Below, piece by piece: positions 58,917 to 64,000 of a stretch of DNA of 64,000 nt. Below the pieces are notes generated by a model. The model searched no databases. It was not told where the DNA came from and saw only the letters and a list, made by a program, of their open reading frames with translations. The position numbers were made by a program, and so were the translations under genes. The DNA is taken from positions 6,640,501 through 6,704,500 of the forward strand of contig NZ_CP114200.1 of the NCBI RefSeq assembly GCF_029392895.1, given 5' to 3'. This stretch comes from Streptomyces sp. 71268. Its GTDB lineage: Bacteria; Actinomycetota; Actinomycetes; Streptomycetales; Streptomycetaceae. Position 1 is the first letter of the stretch; every line of letters begins with the position of its first letter.

Positions 58917-61900
58917 GTGGCATCGGAGAGCGCACGAGAGCAGGGGACGGGGCGGCCGGCCAGGAGAACGCTGGTGGCCGGGACGGCACTGGTCGGCGTG
59001 GGCACCGCGCTCGGGCCGCTGGGCGCCGCAGCGCACGCCGCGCCACGGCGCCGGCCGCGTGGCCCGCTGCGGCTGCGCTCCGCGGCCCTGGAGGTGCGGG
59101 TGGACGCCGGGTTCCCGCGCGTCGTGGCGTACGTGGACCGCGTCAGCGGGGCCGTCCTGCACGGCCAGGAGGACGCGGTCGCCTCCGTCCTCATCGACGG
59201 GGTCGCGCACACCCCCACGGTGACCTGCGCGGCGGGGGCGGACCGCGCTGTCTACACGCTGGCCTTCGCGGCCGGCACCGAGATCACCGTGGAGATCCGG
59301 GTCACCGACTGGCGCGTGGACTGGCGGGTCACCCGCATCACCGAGGCGCCGGCGCTGCCCGTGGGCACGCTGCGCGTCCCCGACCTCGCGCTGCTCAGCG
59401 TGCGCAGCGACCAGCCGGGGGCGACGCTGCTCGCCGCCCGGATCGAGCTGGACCGGGCGAAGAGCGGCGACACCCTGGTCGAGGTGAGCGACGCGACCCC
59501 GGCCGACCCCGAGCCGGTCGGCTGCGCGTACGCCGTCGTGGCCACCGACCGCATCGGCGCGGCCATCGAGACCAACACCGTCTTCGACCTGCCGGCCAAG
59601 ACACCCGGCGCCACCTGGGACAACGGCCGGCTGTGGCGGCAGACGGTACGCCGGGACGGCTACACCAAGGCCCAACTCGCCTGCGGCCAGTGGACCTACC
59701 GGGCGGCGGGCGCGCCGGCGGACATGACCGAGCCGCTGCCGTACGCCACCGTCATCGTCACCCGCGACCGGGGCGGTGACGGGCGGGTCGACTGGCAGGA
59801 CGCGGCGATCGCCATGCGCGAGATCATGGTCAACCCGCTGGGCGCCGACGAACAGCACCTGCGGGTGGTGCCGCACATCCCGTTCAACTTCGCCAGCCAG
59901 GCCACCAACCCGTTCCTGGCGACCCTCGACAACGTCAAGCGGATCGCGCTGGCCACGGACGGGCTGCGGCAGTACACGCTGCTCAAGGGGTACGCGTCCG
60001 AGGGCCACGACTCGGCGCACCCCGACTACGGCGGCAACTACAACGAGCGCGCCGGCGGCCTGCGGGACCTGAACGCGCTGCTGCGTGAGGGCAAGCGGTG
60101 GAACAGCGACTTCGCCGTGCACGTGAACGCCACCGAGTCCTACCCGGTGGCCAACGCGGTCTCCGAGACGCTGGTGAACAAGGACGACGAGCAGTGGGAC
60201 TGGCTCGACCAGTCGTACCGCATCGACGCCCGCCGCGACCTGGTCTCCGGCGACATCGCGCGCCGCTTCCGGCAGTTGCGCGAGGAGACCGACGCGGGCC
60301 TGAACACCCTCTACATCGACGTCTTCCGGGAGTCCGGCTGGAACTCCGACCGGCTCCAGCGCGAACTACGCGCGCAGGGCTGGCACGTGACCACCGAATG
60401 GGGCCACGGCCTTGAGCGCTCGTCCCTGTGGTCGCACTGGGCCACCGAGACCGACTACGGCCCCGACACCTCGCGCGGTATCAACTCCCGGCTGATCCGC
60501 TTCCTGCGCAACCACCAGAAGGACGTCTTCGCCGACAGGGAACCCCTGCTGGGCATCCGCGCACCGGCAACTTCGAGGGCTGGGTCGGCAAGGTCGACTG
60601 GAACGCCTTCTACCAGCAGATCTGGACCGACAGCCTGCCCGCCAAGTACCTCCAGGCGTACCCGATCAGGTCCTGGCACGCGCACGAGATCACCTTCTTC
60701 GGCCCCGGCGCGACCACCGTCTCCGACGCCGACGGCCAGCGGACCATCACCACCGCGGGCCGCGTGGTCTACGCGGGCGGCGCCTACCTGCTGCCCTGGG
60801 AGCCGCGCGACGCCGCCGACCCGGCCAAGCTCTACCACTACAACCCGCGGGGTGGCAGCACCACCTGGCACCTGCCGCGCGGCTGGTCCAACGCCCGACG
60901 GGTCACCCTCTACCGGCTCACCGACCAGGGCCGCGTGCGCGTGGGCCGGTTGCCCGTGCGCGGCGGTGAGGTCACCGTGGTCGCCGAGGCCGCGACGCCC
61001 TACGTCGTCTACCGCGACACCGCCCCGCGCCAGAGCGCACCGAACTGGGGAGCGCACACGCCCGTGTACGACCCCGGCTTCCACGCCGGCACGCTGGCCG
61101 GTTGGCGGGTCAGCGGCCCGGCGCGGGTGGTCCGCAGCGAGCGCGGTGACTACGAACTGGTCATCGGCGCGAGCGGGCCGGCCGCCGTCGGGCAGCGGCT
61201 CGGCCGCCTCGCCCCCGGCGAGTACGCCGCGTCGGTGCAGGTCGAGGTCGGCGCGCGGGCCGGCGAGCGACGCCGGGCCACCCTGGAGATACGGACCGCC
61301 GACGGGATCACCGCCAGCAACTGGGCCGACCGCTCGACCGCCGTCAACCACGTGGCCGCCGACCGCAAGAAGGACACCCGCTTCCAACGCCTGCTCACCC
61401 GTTTCACCGTGCCCGAGGGCGGCGGACCGGTGGAGCTGACGCTCCGCGCGGCGGCGGGCGCGGCCCGGGTCCGCTTCGACAACGTGCGCGTCGTGCCCAC
61501 CCGCCACCCGCGCGGTCACGACCGTGACGTCCTCGTCCACGAGGACTTCGAGCACGTTCCGCACGGCTGGGGCCCGTTCGTCAAGGGCGACGCGGGCGGC
61601 GCCAACGACCCGCGCACGCACATCGCGCAGCGGCACGCCCCGTACACCCAGCGCGGCTGGAACGGGAAGGTTATCGACGACGTTCTCGACGGCGGCCAGT
61701 CCCTCAAGTCACGTGGCGAGAACGGCGGACTGGTCTACCGCACCGTCCCGCACACCGTGCGCTTCCGCCCCGGGCGCCGCTACGAGGTCTCCTTCCGCTA
61801 CGCGAACGAGCGGGCCGGCCAGTACGCGTGGGTCACCGGCGTGGACGAACCGGCGCCACGCGAGCTGAGCCGCGCGCCGCTGCCGGTGGCGACGGCGCCG

Positions 61901-62026
61901 ACGCGCTGGCGCCACACCTTCACGGCACCCTCCGACGGAGACGCCTGGGTCGGGCTGCGGAAGGTGGGGGACGACGGCAAGGCGGAGTTCGTCCTGGACG
62001 CGTTCACGGTGCGCGAGCTGGACTGA
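58917..62026 (+). pseudogene. Endo-alpha-N-acetylgalactosaminidase (GH101), interrupted by one frameshift
   Basis: The gene starts GTG 58917 after GAGGAG with a Tat-type signal (RPARRTLVAGTALVGVG). The first frame runs through the GH101 catalytic barrel: LYIDVF with nucleophile Asp468 and VTTEWGHGLE with acid Glu494. Around 60543-60554 similarity leaves this frame after DREPLLG and resumes in the next (HPRTGNFEGWVGKVDWN), then runs to 62026 through beta-sandwich modules. One missing base explains it (3110 nt in all; 1036 aa if repaired). GH101 enzymes release Gal-GalNAc from mucin-type O-glycans. It may be a true pseudogene, a sequencing error or, less likely, recoding. Confidence 0.85.
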
Positions 62027-62144
62027 GGCTGGGCCGGGAGCGGCTTGGCGCCTTCGGCCGGCCGGGGCTCGCTTCGGCCCTGGCCGGCCGGGGCGCGTAA
62101 ACCGGCCCCGGTCGGCCGGGTGGGCGCGTTCGACGCGCCGGACG

Positions 62145-62180
62145 CGGCGTGGGCACGGCGGGCCTGCCGTGCCCACGCCG
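62145..62180. terminator. Convergent terminator after the GH101 gene
   Basis: A perfect 15-bp stem (62145-62159 with 62166-62180) with a 6-nt loop. Confidence 0.8.
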
Positions 62181-62189
62181 AGCCGCTGC

Positions 62190-62765
62190 TCACCTCGCCG
62201 AGTCGGCGTCCTTGCGCCGGTTGGCCTGGAAGCGCGCCTTCTTCTGGCGGTTCCCGCACGTGTTCATGTCGCACCACCTGCGGGTGCGGCTTCGGCTGGT
62301 GTCGAAGAAGGCGGCCCGGCAGGTGGGCGAGGCGCACAGGGCCAGCCTTCCGTCGCGTTCGCCCGCGGTGACGCTGATCGCGTCGGCGGCGATCACGCCG
62401 AGGGCGTCCTCCACGCCGGACGCCGAGCCGAGCCGCCATCGGCGTTGACCATCGGGCGTCAGGACCGCCGTGGCCCGGCCCTGCGCGCTGCGGTCGTTGA
62501 TGACCTGGACGGCGGACGGGGGGAGGGCGCCGTCGGTCGCGACCGCCGTCGCGGCGGCGTGGATCGACTCCCGCAGCTCCCGGGCGAGGTCGAGCTGGGC
62601 GGGGGTGCAGGAGTCCACCGCGAGTCCGTACACCGCCAGCCAGTCGACCAACCGGTGCGGCGTGGGGATGCGCTCCACGGCGTCGCCGTGACGCTCCGAC
62701 AGGGTCCCCGTGAAGCTGGTGGCGAGCACGCTGCCGAGGCGGAAGTCAGGGAACGCGGCACACAT
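62190..62765 (-). CDS. CGNR zinc-finger / ABATE-domain probable regulator
   Basis: A 191-aa protein with the N-terminal ABATE domain (residues 1-135, including ATSFTGTLSERHGDAVERIPTPHRLVDWL) and a C-terminal CGNR finger: LCASPTCRAAFFDTSRSRTRRWCDMNTCGNRQKKARF, with the four Cys zinc ligands and the CGNR signature. Such proteins are predicted stress-related DNA-binding regulators. The start is ATG 62765; it is divergent from the epoxide hydrolase, so it may control that gene. Confidence 0.9.
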   Translation of the reverse strand: MCAAFPDFRLGSVLATSFTGTLSERHGDAVERIPTPHRLVDWLAVYGLAVDSCTPAQLDLARELRESIHAAATAVATDGALPPSAVQVINDRSAQGRATAVLTPDGQRRWRLGSASGVEDALGVIAADAISVTAGERDGRLALCASPTCRAAFFDTSRSRTRRWCDMNTCGNRQKKARFQANRRKDADSAR

Positions 62766-62866
62766 GGAACCACCTTAGCCGGTTGCGGCTTGGCTCGACG
62801 AGCTGCTAGAACCGTCTAAGCCGATTCACGGCGTCGTGGCCGGCTCCTCGACGGCCAGGAGGTCCC

Positions 62867-64000
62867 ATGCCCCCGCCCACCAGCGACGTACGGGCCTTCA
62901 CGGCCCACGCGACCGACGCCGACCTCGAAGAGCTGCGCGCACGGCTCGCCGCTGCGCGGCTGCCGGAGGCCGAGACGGTCCACGGCGCCGCGCCCGGCCC
63001 CGGCCGATGGGGACAGGGCGTACCGCTCGCCGACCTCGTCGACGTCGTGAACTACTGGCGCACCGGGTACGACTGGCGGTCGTTCGAGGAGCGCCTGAAC
63101 CGGATCGGCCAGTTCCGCACGGTCATCGACGGCCTGGGGATCCACTTCCTGCACCGCCGCTCCCCGCGCGCGGACTCCACCCCGCTGATCCTGACGCACG
63201 GCTGGCCGGGCAGCGTGGCCGAGTTCGCCCACGTCGTGGACGAGTTGGCGGAGCCGGCCGGTGCGGACGCGCCGGCGTTCCACGTGGTGGCCCCGTCGCT
63301 GCCGGGCTTCGGATACAGCGACAAGCCGACCACCACCGGATGGGGGACCGAGAAGATCGCCGCCGCCTGGGTGGAGCTGATGGGCAGGCTCGGCTACCGG
63401 ACGTTCCTGGCCCACGGCGGCGACTGGGGCGGCAACGTCACCACGGTCCTCGGCGGCAGGTTCCCGGCGCACGTCCTCGGCATCCATTCCACTTTCGCGC
63501 AGGCCCCGCCCGGGGTGACGACGGACGGGCTGACGCCGGTCGAGCGCGCGTGGGCCGAGGAGACTCGCCAGTTCTGGCGCCACCGCGCGGCGTACGCGAA
63601 GCAGCAGGCGACCCGACCGCAGACCATCGGCTACTCGCTCGTCGACTCGCCGGTCGGGCTGCTCGCCTGGATTCTCGACAAGTTCGCCGAGTGGTCGGAC
63701 ACCGGGGACAGCCCCTTCGAGACGATCTCCCGGGACCGCGTCCTCGACGACGTCACCCTGTACTGGCTGACGCGGACCGGCGCGTCGGCGGCCCGCATCT
63801 ACTACGAGAGCCACGCCTCGCTGGACCCCGAACTCCGGGTCGACGTCCCGTCGGCGATCACCATGTACCCGCGCGACGTGGAGAAGTGCCCGCGCCCCTG
63901 GGCCCAGGAGCGCTACCGGCACCTCGTCCGCTGGCGGACACCCGAAAGCGGGGGGCACTTCCCGTCCCTTGAGGTCCCCGAGTACTTCGTCCAGGACCTG
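62867..64000 (+). CDS. Epoxide hydrolase (microsomal EH type), 3' end beyond window
   Basis: 378 codons are present without a stop. The N-terminal EHN domain (DLEELRARLAAARLPE, DLVDVVNYWRTGYDWRSFEERLN) precedes an alpha/beta-hydrolase core with oxyanion HGWPGS (111-116), nucleophile Asp186 in HGGDWGGN and the charge-relay His364 in ESGGHFPSLEVPE. The lid holds the ring-opening Tyr residues (likely in IYYESH). It hydrates epoxides to diols. AGGAGGT precedes ATG 62867. Only a few C-terminal residues should be missing, since the protein is near the family's usual 380-400 aa. Confidence 0.9.
   Translation, partial: MPPPTSDVRAFTAHATDADLEELRARLAAARLPEAETVHGAAPGPGRWGQGVPLADLVDVVNYWRTGYDWRSFEERLNRIGQFRTVIDGLGIHFLHRRSPRADSTPLILTHGWPGSVAEFAHVVDELAEPAGADAPAFHVVAPSLPGFGYSDKPTTTGWGTEKIAAAWVELMGRLGYRTFLAHGGDWGGNVTTVLGGRFPAHVLGIHSTFAQAPPGVTTDGLTPVERAWAEETRQFWRHRAAYAKQQATRPQTIGYSLVDSPVGLLAWILDKFAEWSDTGDSPFETISRDRVLDDVTLYWLTRTGASAARIYYESHASLDPELRVDVPSAITMYPRDVEKCPRPWAQERYRHLVRWRTPESGGHFPSLEVPEYFVQDL

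Overview
The window is a very GC-rich segment with GTG and TTG starts, Shine-Dalgarno motifs of the GGAGG type and several apparently leaderless promoters. Gene content and order (dnaE, his operon, hisI/trpE, trpC-trpM-trpB-trpA, lgt, gltB/gltD) are those of a Streptomyces-type actinobacterial chromosome core. I see no phage, insertion sequence, CRISPR, rRNA or tRNA signal.

Layout. 1-4.4 kb: start of a probable DUF2252 gene divergent from dnaE, a strong terminator, and a small basic protein. 4.7-9.3 kb: a NYN-domain protein, an ABC ATPase and permease, and a DUF2567-like membrane protein. 9.3-12.6 kb (minus strand): a 24-residue gene read as ribosomal protein bL37, a YbaK-type deacylase, a Lon-substrate-binding-domain protein and a membrane-anchored repeat protein. 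12.8-18.8 kb: hisD-hisC-hisB-(54-aa membrane protein)-hisH-priA-ridA-hisF, mostly joined by 1-4 nt overlaps. 18.9-20.8 kb: a frameshifted anti-sigma-factor-like remnant and two minus-strand genes. 21.2-29.9 kb: hisI, trpE, the Trp-associated membrane protein, a HGxxPAAW protein, a glutamine amidotransferase, a DUF2752 protein, then trpC-trpM-trpB-trpA ended by a 15-bp terminator. PriA is expected to serve both histidine (HisA step) and tryptophan (TrpF step) synthesis; hisG, hisE, trpD and a separate trpF are not in the window.

30.0-33.8 kb: a small HTH gene with two matching operators over its promoter plus a double Clp_N protein, a DsbA-like thiol protein, lgt and a VIT1/CCC1 transporter. 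34.2-40.2 kb: gltB and gltD (NADPH glutamate synthase), ended by a textbook terminator.

40.5-64 kb looks more strain-variable: a TPR protein, a divergent MarR/SDR pair with palindromic operators, a YtrA-type GntR/ABC cassette, a GT-C glycosyltransferase, hydrolases, an HExxH zinc-ribbon protein, two tandem secreted trypsins, a phosphotransferase, a FUSC-like membrane protein, a pyruvate-oxidase-type ThDP enzyme with an SDR, a hydrolase behind a candidate 17-codon leader, a Tat-exported GH101 glycosidase broken by one frameshift, a CGNR regulator and an epoxide hydrolase running off the end.

The less familiar items are the operator-controlled HTH/Clp_N pair, the very small genes (bL37, TrpM, the 54-aa his-operon protein, the 17-aa leader), the broken GH101 gene, and several short intergenic tandem repeats.
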